Shown: positions 17,025 to 25,925, numbered from the stretch's first letter. The stretch: DNA of 46,082 bases from an uncultured Lachnospiraceae bacterium (GCA_910586755.1 CAJUJM010000110.1:1-46082); one strand, 5' to 3'. Translations and numbers: made by a program. The notes: generated from the sequence alone by a model not told the origin.

Positions 17025-17079
17025 TTTACAATTTATTTACAACTCAATGAAGATTTCCAAAGGCGTATTCCCTTATACT
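17025..17079 (+). promoter_or_regulatory. Tandem response-regulator box and -10 element before the lipoprotein gene
   Basis: TTTACAA occurs at 17025-17031 and 17036-17042, an 11-base period typical of OmpR/PhoB-type binding to one face of DNA. A third copy is at 17005-17011 inside the kinase 3' end. TATACT (17074-17079) is a plausible -10 with no -35 box. This suggests the upstream two-component system activates the lipoprotein gene. Confidence 0.4.
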
Positions 17080-17189
17080 GGGTATGCAGGAGAGAAACGC
17101 AGGACTTCCTGAAAACAGGGAACAAAAGTCGGGACAGAGGGCCGTTATAGACGGAAAGCCCGGCGCTTTGGAAAGGAGCGGTAAGAGGG

Positions 17190-18611
17190 ATGAAAAGAAG
17201 ACGAAGAGAGACTCAGATCTGGCTGACATGGATGATGGTTTCGGCGTGGGCCGCCTTGGCAGGAGGCTGCAGCTATTCTCAGGAACCGGCGGTGCTGGGA
17301 AAACCGGAGGGGCAGGCAGGTGAAAAGGCTGGCGGCCCGACAGCAGACAGCGGCAGGGGGTGGGAGCAGGAGGATGAGACGGGAAATTGGGAATCCACCC
17401 TGGAGATGCTTGACATTCCGGAACGGTATACAGTGATGATTGAAGAGGATGGGCTGGTTCTGACGGCTGACGCGGCGGTGGAGATACCGGATGTCAGCGG
17501 GCTGGGCTGCCACGACCTGATCAATGAAAGTTTTACGGAGGCGGATTTTGAGCGCATCGGAAGTTCCCTGGCGGACAGGCTGGGCATAGACTGGCAAAAA
17601 AAGGAAGAGCTGCCGGTGCTGGAATCGGAAATCGCAGAGCCGGAAAGCGGGGCGGGTCAGACAATTGACACGCCGGAAAAAAGACGGCTTCGGACATACC
17701 GGATTGAGGATGGCGAAACGCGCTGGCAGGCGGACTACCTCTCTTTTGATCAGGCGGTCAGGGGAGAGAATGGTGAGATCGATCCCTCCTTTATCTGGTG
17801 GGTCAACCTGGACGACAGGCGGTGGGAAGAACGCCCTTCCGGAAGCGATACTTACGGGAAATGCGACCCGGCCATGGCAGAGCGGCTTTCAGCGGCGGAG
17901 GCGCTTGAGGAGGATGCCAGAGCGCTTTTGAAGGAATGGGGGATGGATGGATATCAGGCGCTGACTACTTGGTGGAGGAAAACCGAATATTCCGACAGAC
18001 CAGATGAATACCTGTACCAGATTCGGTGTACGCCTGTATTTCAGGGAATCCCTTTAGGATGGAGCGCAGGGATCCTAGGGGATGAGCCGGGAAAGGTATC
18101 TCTGCCCTATGCCAGGTTTGACTATCTGGAAGACGGAACCCTGGATGTGGTGTGCCTGGTAAGAAAGGGCAGGATCAAGCAGGGGAAGGAAAGAGAGATG
18201 TTTTTTCTGCCTTTTCAGGCAGTGGAAGAACTGTTTGAGCAGTATGTCAGGGATTACATGAAATGGATGACGGGCAGTGAAATGGCGGAGGGACAGGAAG
18301 AACATCTTCATGCAGGCTCCTTGGGAGCAGAGGAAACCACCAGATTTATCCATGTAACCCGGGTGGCCTTGGAGTATGCGGGGACAAGGGACAGGGATTT
18401 TGGAGCTAACAGTAAGAATGAGCCGGAGATGGACCGTCTTGTGCCTGTGTGGACGTTTTACGGATATGCGGGGGAAAATCGACAGCAGGAAGAGGCAGTT
18501 TCGTTCCAGGAACAGACATTTTTCGGGAGGACGGCCACAGGGAATTCTTACAGGGAAATGCCGCTTTTGTCCGTGCGGGCCGACGACGGGCAGACTTTTA
18601 TGGGAGAGTAG
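17190..18611 (+). CDS. Large lipoprotein linked to the two-component system (DUF6034-like?)
   Basis: A 473-residue exported protein. A basic N-terminus (KRRRRE) and hydrophobic stretch end in a lipobox-like LAGGC, so residue C27 is probably lipidated and the protein anchored to the outer face of the membrane. A Gly/Glu-rich spacer of ~40 residues precedes a soluble domain rich in Trp, Tyr and acidic residues, with no enzymatic motif that I recognise. It resembles the lipoproteins often encoded beside OmpR-type systems in Lachnospiraceae (DUF6034-type), but that assignment is from memory of context. It may act as accessory sensor or envelope stress factor. The ATG follows a purine-rich aagaggg site. 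Confidence 0.6.
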   Translation: MKRRRRETQIWLTWMMVSAWAALAGGCSYSQEPAVLGKPEGQAGEKAGGPTADSGRGWEQEDETGNWESTLEMLDIPERYTVMIEEDGLVLTADAAVEIPDVSGLGCHDLINESFTEADFERIGSSLADRLGIDWQKKEELPVLESEIAEPESGAGQTIDTPEKRRLRTYRIEDGETRWQADYLSFDQAVRGENGEIDPSFIWWVNLDDRRWEERPSGSDTYGKCDPAMAERLSAAEALEEDARALLKEWGMDGYQALTTWWRKTEYSDRPDEYLYQIRCTPVFQGIPLGWSAGILGDEPGKVSLPYARFDYLEDGTLDVVCLVRKGRIKQGKEREMFFLPFQAVEELFEQYVRDYMKWMTGSEMAEGQEEHLHAGSLGAEETTRFIHVTRVALEYAGTRDRDFGANSKNEPEMDRLVPVWTFYGYAGENRQQEEAVSFQEQTFFGRTATGNSYREMPLLSVRADDGQTFMGE

Positions 18612-18828
18612 CTACGATCCACACATCCCTAATAGTGCCTTTTGTTTTGAGTCATCCTTTTTGGGGTAGATTTTCCTGGTCATGCAAGTAGTAGTTGCCG
18701 TTTTGTAAGAAACTGTGGTAATATTATGTAATAATAGCACTTGAGTGTTTGCACTGGGGGAGTTTATTTTACGGAAAAATTACTAGATAAGAAAGGAGCG
18801 ATACTTAGGGTATGTATGGAATGTAAAG

Positions 18829-18854
18829 AAATCCGCCTATTAGCAGGCGGATTT
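18829..18854. terminator. Hairpin in the 291-bp gap before the second AAA/PD-(D/E)XK gene
   Basis: aaatccgcct pairs perfectly with aggcggattt around attagc, flanked by A-rich sequence before and gatttctt after, so it could terminate in both directions. The rest of the gap (18612-18902) is AT-rich with no reading frame or clear promoter of good quality. Confidence 0.6.
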
Positions 18855-18902
18855 GATTTCTTATATTAGTGTGTAGAAGAATGGCGAGGGGGCATAAACA
18901 AT

Positions 18903-20585
18903 ATGGCAAGAATTATTGGTATTGGACATCAGGATTTTACCCAGCTGATTGCAAGCGGCTGTTTTTATGTGGACAAGACAGAGTTCATTCGGGAGTGGTG
19001 GGAAAATCAAGATGTGGTTACGTTGCTTACCCGTCCCCGCCGCTTTGGCAAGACGCTGAATATGAGTATGCTGGAGCGTTTTTTCTCTGTAGAATATGAT
19101 GGACAAGGGAAGATATTTGAAGGCCTCTCTATATGGAATGATAAAGCGTATCAGGAACTTCAGGGGACTTATCCGGTAATTGCTCTTAGTTTTGCTGATG
19201 TGAAGGAAATAACGTTCCCTGCAGCGAGAGAAAAGATCTGCCAGATTATAAAGATGATTTTTGGAAAATATCGGTTTTTGCTGGACAGTGATGTTCTGGG
19301 AGAAGATGAAAAGGAAGACTTTCGCAAAATTTTTGCCGATTCGGGAAACAGTACGATTACGCTGTCCTTAAAGATGCTGTCCCTTTATCTTTCCCGTTAC
19401 TATGGAAAGAAGGTGATTATTCTTCTGGACGAATATGATACGCCCATGCAGGAAGCCTATGTCAATGGATATTGGGATGAAATGGCTGCCTTTATCCGAA
19501 GTCTTTTCAATTCGACTTTTAAAACAAACCCATATCTTTTCCGGGCTGTCATGACTGGAATTACAAGGCTCAGCAAAGAATCAGTCTTTTCTGATCTGAA
19601 TAATCTGACGGTAATAACAACAACAGCCAACGCTTATGAGGACTGCTTTGGATTTACACAGCAGGAGGTATGGAACGCCCTGGAAGAATATGGCTTGTCT
19701 GCTCAAAAAGAGTCAGTGAAAGCCTGGTATGATGGTTTTGTCTTTGGAAGGGAAAGGGATATTTATAATCCCTGGTCTATCATTAATTATCTTAAAACAC
19801 AGAGATTATCCAGCTATTGGGCGAATACCAGCAGCAACAGCTTAGTGGAAAAGCTAATCCGGGAAGGGAGTTCGGCTATAAAAGAAAATATGGAGGATCT
19901 CTTAAAAGGCCGGAAGCTCTGTACAACCATTGATGAGCAGATTGTTTTCAGTCAGCTGGAGTACAGCGAGAGCGCTGTGTGGAGCTTATTTTTAGCAAGT
20001 GGATATCTGAAAGCAGACAGCTATCGGTTCAATGAGGAATTAGGAATAGAGGAATATGAACTGAGTTTGACCAATAAGGAAGTCCGTATTACATTTGAAA
20101 AGATGATACGGGACTGGTTTGGACGGTCAGTGAAAGAATATAATGGATTTATCAGAGCATTATTACAGGGAAATACGAAAGAGATGAATGCTTATATGAA
20201 CAAGATTGCCCTGACCACTTTCAGCTATTTTGATACCGGAAACCGTCCGTCGGGATCGGAGCCGGAACGCTTTTACCACGGATTTGTATTAGGGCTTATG
20301 GTGGAACTGGCTGATCGGTATGTGATTACATCGAATCGGGAAAGCGGGTTTGGAAGATATGATGTGATGTTAAAGCCACGGAAAAAAGAGGACGGTGGGA
20401 TTATTCTGGAATTCAAGGTCTATGACCCGGATGATGAAAAAAGTCTGGAAGATACAGTGAAAGCTGCCCTAAAACAGATTGAAGAGCAGAATTATAGTTC
20501 AGCCTTGATATCAGAAGGGATTCGTGAAGACAGGATTAGAAAATATGGCTTTGGATTTGACGGAAAGAGAGTTTTGATTGGATGA
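18903..20585 (+). CDS. AAA-ATPase-like / PD-(D/E)XK protein (DUF1703 type), copy 2
   Basis: A 560-residue paralogue of the protein at 2307-3980. It has the same P-loop variant RPRRFGKT, the Walker B segment VIILLDEYDTP and the C-terminal nuclease core D487, E503-x-K505. The two differ most between residues ~100 and 165 and in the middle of the ATPase module. The first 60 and last 80 residues are nearly invariant. Role unknown; ATP-driven nuclease activity in defence or recombination is a structural inference. The start has a gaggggg site nine bases upstream. The neighbours, a toxin-antitoxin pair and a Uma2 protein, make this an accessory block inserted between the two-component operon and the conserved ribosome cluster. 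Confidence 0.85.
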   Translation: MARIIGIGHQDFTQLIASGCFYVDKTEFIREWWENQDVVTLLTRPRRFGKTLNMSMLERFFSVEYDGQGKIFEGLSIWNDKAYQELQGTYPVIALSFADVKEITFPAAREKICQIIKMIFGKYRFLLDSDVLGEDEKEDFRKIFADSGNSTITLSLKMLSLYLSRYYGKKVIILLDEYDTPMQEAYVNGYWDEMAAFIRSLFNSTFKTNPYLFRAVMTGITRLSKESVFSDLNNLTVITTTANAYEDCFGFTQQEVWNALEEYGLSAQKESVKAWYDGFVFGRERDIYNPWSIINYLKTQRLSSYWANTSSNSLVEKLIREGSSAIKENMEDLLKGRKLCTTIDEQIVFSQLEYSESAVWSLFLASGYLKADSYRFNEELGIEEYELSLTNKEVRITFEKMIRDWFGRSVKEYNGFIRALLQGNTKEMNAYMNKIALTTFSYFDTGNRPSGSEPERFYHGFVLGLMVELADRYVITSNRESGFGRYDVMLKPRKKEDGGIILEFKVYDPDDEKSLEDTVKAALKQIEEQNYSSALISEGIREDRIRKYGFGFDGKRVLIG

Positions 20586-20661
20586 ATACAGTGAAAACGA
20601 ACATACTGAGGATTTATATAAACGCACATTAAAATAGTGGACAAAATAAATGCTTTCATGA

Positions 20662-20690
20662 TTGACGCACGTAAAAGCGTACGCTATAAT
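20662..20690 (+). promoter_or_regulatory. Promoter and likely operator of the toxin-antitoxin pair
   Basis: TTGACG and a perfect TATAAT with a 17-base spacer. The 10-base perfect palindrome agcgtacgct (20676-20685) overlaps the spacer and the first base of the -10, well placed for autorepression by the antitoxin or complex. Confidence 0.65.
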
Positions 20691-20701
20691 ATAGCTTATA
20701 A

Positions 20702-20731
20702 GAAGTTCGCTTGCTTGCAAGGGCGAACTTC
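20702..20731 (+). other. 5' UTR stem-loop of the toxin-antitoxin mRNA
   Basis: gaagttcg plus cttgc pair with gcaag and cgaacttc (13 pairs, 2-base bulge, 2-base loop). It begins within about five bases of the expected transcription start, so the mRNA would carry a 5'-terminal hairpin, which usually protects against decay. No U-tract follows, so it is not a terminator. Confidence 0.45.
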
Positions 20732-20785
20732 GAAAGTTAACGAGCGGCTTTGCTGTGATAGATATCATGATGAAGGAGTGATGAT

Positions 20786-21037
20786 ATGACTATAGTAAGT
20801 GCCACCAAGGCAAGAGATAATCTTTATCAGATTATTTCAGATGTAAATGCAAATTGTGAGCCCATTACCATAACCAACAATAAAGGAAAAAATGCTGTAT
20901 TAATAGGGGAGGCTGATTGGAGGGCAATCGAAGAAACCTTATATTTGATGTCGGTTCCAGGAATGGCAGAATCCATTCTTGCAGGTGGAAAAACACCAAT
21001 CAAGGAGTGCATTTCTGAGGAAGAGGTGGAGTGGTAA
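20786..21037 (+). CDS. YefM/Phd-family antitoxin
   Basis: An 83-residue antitoxin. The N-terminus has the Phd/YefM DNA-binding fold (SATKARDNLYQIISDVN, EPITITNNKGKNAVLIGEADW). The C-terminal tail (ETLYLMSVPGMAESILAG) is the toxin-neutralising segment, MSVPGM being typical of YefM. It binds the toxin and represses the shared promoter, where a palindrome is present. The ATG has a gaaggag site and the stop TAA is immediately followed by the toxin start. Confidence 0.9.
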   Translation: MTIVSATKARDNLYQIISDVNANCEPITITNNKGKNAVLIGEADWRAIEETLYLMSVPGMAESILAGGKTPIKECISEEEVEW

Positions 21038-21334
21038 TTGTATCGCATTGTCTATGAGAAACAGGCAGTAAAAGATATTAAAAACCTTAAAGAGGCTGGA
21101 CTTAATAAGAAGGCGAAAGAACTGATTGAAATCATCCGTAACAGTTCATTCCAGACTCCGCCTGTCTATGAAGGATTAGTCGGGAATTTGCAGGGATTTT
21201 ATTCAAGGAGAATTAATATTCAGCACCGATTGGTATATCAGGTGTATCAGGAGAAGGTTACCGCAGATGATACGGTATACCAGGGAACCATAAAGATAAT
21301 ACGGATGTGGACACATTATGAAAAGATAAGATAA
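21038..21334 (+). CDS. YoeB/Txe-family mRNA interferase toxin
   Basis: A 98-residue RelE-superfamily ribosome-dependent endoribonuclease. Expected active-site positions are present: E45 in PPVYEGL, R64 in INIQHRLVY and H93-Y94 in MWTHY. It is longer than the usual ~85 residues because of an insert, EKVTADDTVYQG, between the HRLVY strand and the last strand. It starts with TTG directly after the antitoxin stop, with gaggtggag as ribosome site, which couples translation and probably keeps toxin below antitoxin. Confidence 0.9.
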   Translation: MYRIVYEKQAVKDIKNLKEAGLNKKAKELIEIIRNSSFQTPPVYEGLVGNLQGFYSRRINIQHRLVYQVYQEKVTADDTVYQGTIKIIRMWTHYEKIR

Positions 21335-21377
21335 CGAATTTTGACTTAAAAGAAGGATTACAAAGCGGAGGTGCAGT

Positions 21378-21887
21378 ATGGATCTCAATTTTCAAATTAC
21401 AGATATGGCTGGAGATTCTCCAGAGCATTCCGCAATTATTGTCAATTTTGTAGCTGCTATACGAAAACAATTGCGTAATTCCTCCTGTTTTGTTTATTCT
21501 GATAATGTACAATATAGATGGAAAACACAAGATGGCGATGAGAAAACGGTAATTCCTGATGCTTCTATTAACTGTAGGACAAAATCCAGACGTGGAAATA
21601 CATTTTTAGAAACTCCGAGGTTTGTAATGGAGGTGATTAGTCCATCGACAGAAAAATATGACCGCACAGAAAAGATGGAATTGTATCGACAACAGGAAAT
21701 CGAAGAGTATTGGATTGTTGATTGGAGAAAACGAAACATTGAAATTTATGAACTAGACTACCAAGGAGAAACACCACGATATTATTTGTGGGATACTATT
21801 ACAGAAGCAAATAAAGAGAACCTCAAGATTCTGCATTTTCCAAATATCAATATATTGTACGACGATATATTCGATGAAATTGAATAA
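21378..21887 (+). CDS. Uma2-family (DUF820) PD-(D/E)XK-fold protein, copy 1
   Basis: A 169-residue protein of the Uma2 family of putative restriction-type nucleases. Signature pieces are VIPDASI, FVMEVISPSTEKYDRTEKMELYRQQEIEEYWIVDW and a C-terminal NINILYDDIF. The catalytic-type Asp (PDAS) and Glu (MEVISPS) are present. The ATG has a gcggaggtgcag site. It follows the toxin by 43 bases with no terminator, so it may share the transcript. Biological role unestablished; these genes multiply in genomes rich in mobile DNA. Confidence 0.85.
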   Translation: MDLNFQITDMAGDSPEHSAIIVNFVAAIRKQLRNSSCFVYSDNVQYRWKTQDGDEKTVIPDASINCRTKSRRGNTFLETPRFVMEVISPSTEKYDRTEKMELYRQQEIEEYWIVDWRKRNIEIYELDYQGETPRYYLWDTITEANKENLKILHFPNINILYDDIFDEIE

Positions 21888-22052
21888 AGGAACTGTTAAG
21901 GTGTATGAAAGGTTTCGAAGTTGTTAAAGCAATAATTCGATTATTGTTAAAATAAGAATTCTCCGCAAAAGATGCCGTCTATTTGCCGGCCTGGCAGGAT
22001 CCCTTATTTGCAGCCTTTTTTCAAAATCAGCCTTTCTCCCACAGCATAAAAA

Positions 22053-22070
22053 GCACAACGATTTTTGTGC
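22053..22070 (+). other. Small hairpin in the 211-bp gap before the ribosome cluster
   Basis: gcacaa and ttgtgc pair around cgattt, 28 bases before the radical SAM start. Another short dyad, caataat-tcg-attattg, lies near 21930. Neither has a convincing U-tract. No strong sigma-A promoter is visible in this gap. Confidence 0.3.
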
Positions 22071-22098
22071 AATATAAATAAAAACGCAAGGAAAAACT

Positions 22099-23967
22099 AT
22101 GAGAAAATTAGCCCTACCTGATGAAATTTTACTAAGTATCCAGCAGCCCGCCCGCTACATCGGCGGCGAGGTGAACATGTGCGTCAAGGACCCTAAGAAT
22201 GTGGCCATCCGCTTTGCCATGTGTTTCCCGGACGTGTATGAGATTGGAATGTCCCATCTTGGAATGCAGATCCTTTACGACTATTTTAACCGCAGGGACG
22301 ATATTTACTGCGAGAGGGTTTACTCCCCCTGGACGGATCTGGATCAGATTATGAGGAAAGAGCAGATCCCTCTGTTTGCCTTAGAATCCCAGGATCCCAT
22401 TAAGGATTTTGACTTTTTAGGCATTACCCTCCAGTACGAAATGTGCTATACCAATATTTTACAGGTCCTCGATCTGTCCCGGATCCCTCTTCACAGCTGC
22501 GACAGGACAGAAGAAGATCCCATTGTCATCGGCGGCGGCCCCTGTGCCTACAATCCTGAGCCCCTGGCGGAGTTCTTTGATCTCTTCTACATTGGCGAAG
22601 GCGAAACCATCTACTATAAGCTGATGGATATTTACAAGGAATGTAAGAAAAAGGGTTGCAGCCGGAAGAAGTTTTTGGAGGCAGCGGCAGAACTTCCCGG
22701 CATTTATGTGCCCGGGTTTTATGATGCCGCCTATAAAGAAGACGGAACCCTGTTAAGCTTTACCCCCAATAATCCTCATGCCAAAGAAAAAATTGTCAAA
22801 GAAGTAGTGGTAAACCCGGATGATGCCACCTATATTGACGCCCCCCTGGTTCCCTTTATTAAGGTAACTCAGGATCGGGTGGTTTTGGAGATTATGAGAG
22901 GCTGTATCCGGGGCTGCCGGTTCTGCCAGGCAGGCAATGTATACCGCCCCTTAAGAGAACACAGTTTGGAGTATTTAAAGGACTATGCCAGCAAAATGTT
23001 AAAAAGCACTGGTCACGAAGAAATTTCCTTAAGTTCCTTAAGCTCCAGCGACTACACTTATCTGGAAGGACTGGTAAATTTTTTAATAGAAGAGTTTCAC
23101 GGCAAGGGCGTGAATATTTCTCTGCCTTCCCTGCGGATTGATGCTTTTTCCCTGGATGTTATGAGCAAGGTTCAGGATGTGAAAAAGAGCAGCTTAACCT
23201 TTGCTCCGGAAGCTGGTTCCCAGCGTTTGAGAGATGTAATCAACAAAGGGCTTACAGAAGAAGTGATATTAAACGGCGCCGCAGAAGCCTTCCGCGGAGG
23301 ATGGAATCGGGTAAAACTCTATTTTATGTTGGGCCTCCCCACCGAGACGGTAGAAGATATCGAGGGTATTGCCCTGCTTTCCGAAAAGATTGCAGAGCTT
23401 TATTACGAGGAAGTTCCCAAGGAAAAGCGCCAGGGCAGGGTTCAGGTAACCGCCAGCTCTTCCTTTTTTGTGCCCAAGCCTTTTACCCCCTTCCAGTGGG
23501 CCAGAATGTCTACCAAGGAAGAGTTTTTGGAAAAGGCCGCCATTGTCCGGGGAAAATTCCGGGAAATGTTAAATTACAAGAGCCTGCGCTACAACTGGCA
23601 CGAGGCGGATTTAACCGTGCTGGAGGGCGTTTTGGCCAGAGGCGACAGAAAATGCGCCGCCTTAATTGAGGAAGCATATCGAAACGGCGCTCTCTATGAT
23701 TCCTGGTCCGAGTGCTTTCATAATGAGATCTGGATGAAGGCATTTGAGACCTGCGGACTGTCCATTGATTTTTATACCACCAGAGAGAGGGGACTGGACG
23801 AAGTTTTTCCATGGGATTTTATTGACGCCGGAGTTTCCAAAGAATTTTTAAAGAGAGAATGGCAAAACGCCATAGCTGGAGCCGTAACTCCCAACTGCCG
23901 CCAGAAATGCTCGGCCTGCGGAGCTATGAAGTGGAAAGGAGGCGTTTGCTTTGAAAATAAGAATTAA
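22099..23967 (+). CDS. TIGR03960-family B12-binding-domain/radical SAM protein
   Basis: 622 residues. The N-terminal ~200 residues are a B12-binding-like Rossmann region (FPDVYEIGMSHLGMQILYD, VIGGGPCAYNPEPLAEFFD). The radical SAM core has the CxxxCxxC motif in RGCIRGCRFCQAG (4Fe-4S and S-adenosylmethionine). A C-terminal cysteine pair (CRQKCSACG) may bind another metal. In Clostridia this gene precedes the DUF2344 gene and RNase G, as here, and modification of a ribosomal or RNA target is suspected but not shown. The ATG has aagga six bases upstream. Its 3' end overlaps the next gene by 17 bases. Confidence 0.9.
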   Translation: MRKLALPDEILLSIQQPARYIGGEVNMCVKDPKNVAIRFAMCFPDVYEIGMSHLGMQILYDYFNRRDDIYCERVYSPWTDLDQIMRKEQIPLFALESQDPIKDFDFLGITLQYEMCYTNILQVLDLSRIPLHSCDRTEEDPIVIGGGPCAYNPEPLAEFFDLFYIGEGETIYYKLMDIYKECKKKGCSRKKFLEAAAELPGIYVPGFYDAAYKEDGTLLSFTPNNPHAKEKIVKEVVVNPDDATYIDAPLVPFIKVTQDRVVLEIMRGCIRGCRFCQAGNVYRPLREHSLEYLKDYASKMLKSTGHEEISLSSLSSSDYTYLEGLVNFLIEEFHGKGVNISLPSLRIDAFSLDVMSKVQDVKKSSLTFAPEAGSQRLRDVINKGLTEEVILNGAAEAFRGGWNRVKLYFMLGLPTETVEDIEGIALLSEKIAELYYEEVPKEKRQGRVQVTASSSFFVPKPFTPFQWARMSTKEEFLEKAAIVRGKFREMLNYKSLRYNWHEADLTVLEGVLARGDRKCAALIEEAYRNGALYDSWSECFHNEIWMKAFETCGLSIDFYTTRERGLDEVFPWDFIDAGVSKEFLKREWQNAIAGAVTPNCRQKCSACGAMKWKGGVCFENKN

Positions 23968-24715
23968 ATTTTTCAAACAGGGGGATATGAAATTTATCGG
24001 CCATCTGGACGTGATGCGGTATTTTCAGAAAGTCATCCGCCGGGCGGATGTGGATATCCGCTACAGTGAGGGTTTCAGCCCTCATCAGCTGATGTCTTTT
24101 GCAGCCCCTTTAAGCGTAGGATTGACCAGCAACGGAGAATATGTGGATATTGATGTGAATTCCACCGGATCCTCTGCTGAGATGATCCGCCGGATTAATC
24201 AGGTTTCCGTGGAAGGAATTCAGGTACTCAGCTACAAAAGGCTGCCGGAAAAGGCTGCCAATGCCATGTCTATTGTGGCGGCTGCTGACTATACCTTGCA
24301 GTTTCGTCCGGGATACGAGCCGGAAGATGAAACCAATTGGTTTCAGGAATTTGCCTCATTTCTCGCTTCCCCTTCCATTCCGGTTTCCAAAAAGACCAAA
24401 AAGGGAGAGCGGGAAATAGACTTAGCTCCTTTGATTTATAAGGCTGAAACCTGTGTCTGCCCGGTTCCGGAAGAAAAGCAGGAGGAACGGGGCGCAGCAG
24501 AAGTACCTGGAATCTTTTTGAGATTGTCTGCCGGAAGCGCCGCCAATATTAAGCCGGAGCTGGCATTGGATGCCTATTATAAATTTTTGGGGAAAGACCG
24601 GCCGGAATTTGCATTTTTAATTCAAAGGGAAGAGGTGTACGCTGCCCATTATGATGGAAACGGACGGGCAGAATTTATTTCCCTGGACGATTTAGGAGAA
24701 AATATTGAAGGATAA
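23951..24715 (+). CDS. TIGR03936/DUF2344 family protein
   Basis: 254 residues, cytoplasmic. The family opening is KIRIKFFKQGDMKFIGHLDVMRYFQKVIRRADVDIRYSEGFSPH, followed by SFAAPLSVGLTSNGEYVDID. This is the invariant partner of the radical SAM protein upstream; in some bacteria the two are fused, implying one complex. Molecular activity is unknown. TTG 23951 is chosen because aaaggagg sits eight bases before it and no ATG is available. It overlaps genes on both sides, so all three are translationally coupled. Confidence 0.88.
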   Translation: MKIRIKFFKQGDMKFIGHLDVMRYFQKVIRRADVDIRYSEGFSPHQLMSFAAPLSVGLTSNGEYVDIDVNSTGSSAEMIRRINQVSVEGIQVLSYKRLPEKAANAMSIVAAADYTLQFRPGYEPEDETNWFQEFASFLASPSIPVSKKTKKGEREIDLAPLIYKAETCVCPVPEEKQEERGAAEVPGIFLRLSAGSAANIKPELALDAYYKFLGKDRPEFAFLIQREEVYAAHYDGNGRAEFISLDDLGENIEG

Positions 24716-25913
24716 CTGTAAGGGCGCAAAGCCCCAATCCAAGTTGATTATTACTGATTACAAGGACAAGATTGCATCTGTCCTGACAGAAGACAGCCGC
24801 CCTGTCCAGATCTCTTTAGAATCTAAGAATCAAGAATCCATTCTGGGGAATATTTACATCGGACGGGTTCAGAATATTGTAAAAAACATCAATGCGGCTT
24901 TTGTGGAAATTGCTCCCGGGCTCACCGGCTACTACAGCCTTACGGAGAACCGCCGTCACTGGCTGGGGGATCAGCCGGAGGAGAAAAATCTTCAGGTAGG
25001 CGACGAGATTATGGTTCAGGTGGAAAAGGACAGGATCAAGACAAAATCCCCTACGCTGACTTCCGATATCAGCCTGGCCGGAAAATACTGTGTGTTAACT
25101 GCTTTAAACCCCAAAACCAGTTTTTCCAGTAAAATCCGCAGTTCTCATTGGAAAGAGACAGTAAAAGAGCTGATAGAGGACCGCAAACCCCCTTCCCAGG
25201 GCGTAATCGTCCGAACCAACGCCAGGGACGCCAGCTATGAAGAGATCTTTCAGGAACTGGACAGCTTGGCCGGAGAGTTTGAAAAAGTCCTTGCCCAGCG
25301 GGCTTTCCGCACCTGCCACAGCCTCCTTTATCAGGCGTCTGCTCCTTTTTTAAGGGAAATAAGGAATGTTTACGCAGATACATTAAAAGCCATTGTTACG
25401 GATAAGCAGGATCTGTACGATGAGATTTTTCGTTACCTTTCTCTCAACCAGCCGGAGGATTTGGAAAAACTGATCTTTTATGAAGATCCTCTTCTGTCCC
25501 TCTCGGCTCTGTACAGTCTGGAAACGGCAATAGAGGAAGCCCTTCAGCCCAGGGTATGGCTGAAATCCGGAGGATATCTGGTCGTTGAGCCTACAGAGGC
25601 TATGACGGTGATTGACGTTAACACCGGTAAGTTTTCCGGACATAAAAATCTTCGGGATACTTTGATGAAGATTAATCTGGAAGCCGCCCACGCGGTGGCA
25701 AGAGAGCTACGCCTGCGAAACCTTTCCGGAATTATCGTGGTGGATTTTATTGATATGGAGGCGGAAGAAGATCGAAATCTCCTTATGGAAGAGCTTCGCA
25801 GCGCAGTCCGGAAAGATCCGGTAAAGACCACTGTGGTGGATATGACAAAGCTGAACCTGGTGGAAATTACCAGGAAAAAAGTAAGACCGTCTCTGTATCA
25901 GCAAATAATGTAA
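24705..25913 (+). CDS. rng: Ribonuclease G/E family endoribonuclease
   Basis: A 402-residue endoribonuclease of rRNA and mRNA maturation. An S1-like domain is inserted near residues 45-130 (ILGNIYIGRVQNIVKNINAAFVEI...GYYSL). The catalytic DNase I-like region keeps both metal-binding aspartates, in TVIDVNTGKFSG and in IIVVDFIDM, and the family end LVEITRKKVRPSL. The protein stops there: the CPxCxG zinc-link that dimerises Escherichia coli RNase E/G is absent. TTG start with aggag six bases upstream, overlapping the previous gene by 11 bases. Confidence 0.88.
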   Translation: MKDNCKGAKPQSKLIITDYKDKIASVLTEDSRPVQISLESKNQESILGNIYIGRVQNIVKNINAAFVEIAPGLTGYYSLTENRRHWLGDQPEEKNLQVGDEIMVQVEKDRIKTKSPTLTSDISLAGKYCVLTALNPKTSFSSKIRSSHWKETVKELIEDRKPPSQGVIVRTNARDASYEEIFQELDSLAGEFEKVLAQRAFRTCHSLLYQASAPFLREIRNVYADTLKAIVTDKQDLYDEIFRYLSLNQPEDLEKLIFYEDPLLSLSALYSLETAIEEALQPRVWLKSGGYLVVEPTEAMTVIDVNTGKFSGHKNLRDTLMKINLEAAHAVARELRLRNLSGIIVVDFIDMEAEEDRNLLMEELRSAVRKDPVKTTVVDMTKLNLVEITRKKVRPSLYQQIM

Positions 25914-25925
25914 CAGTTCAGACGG

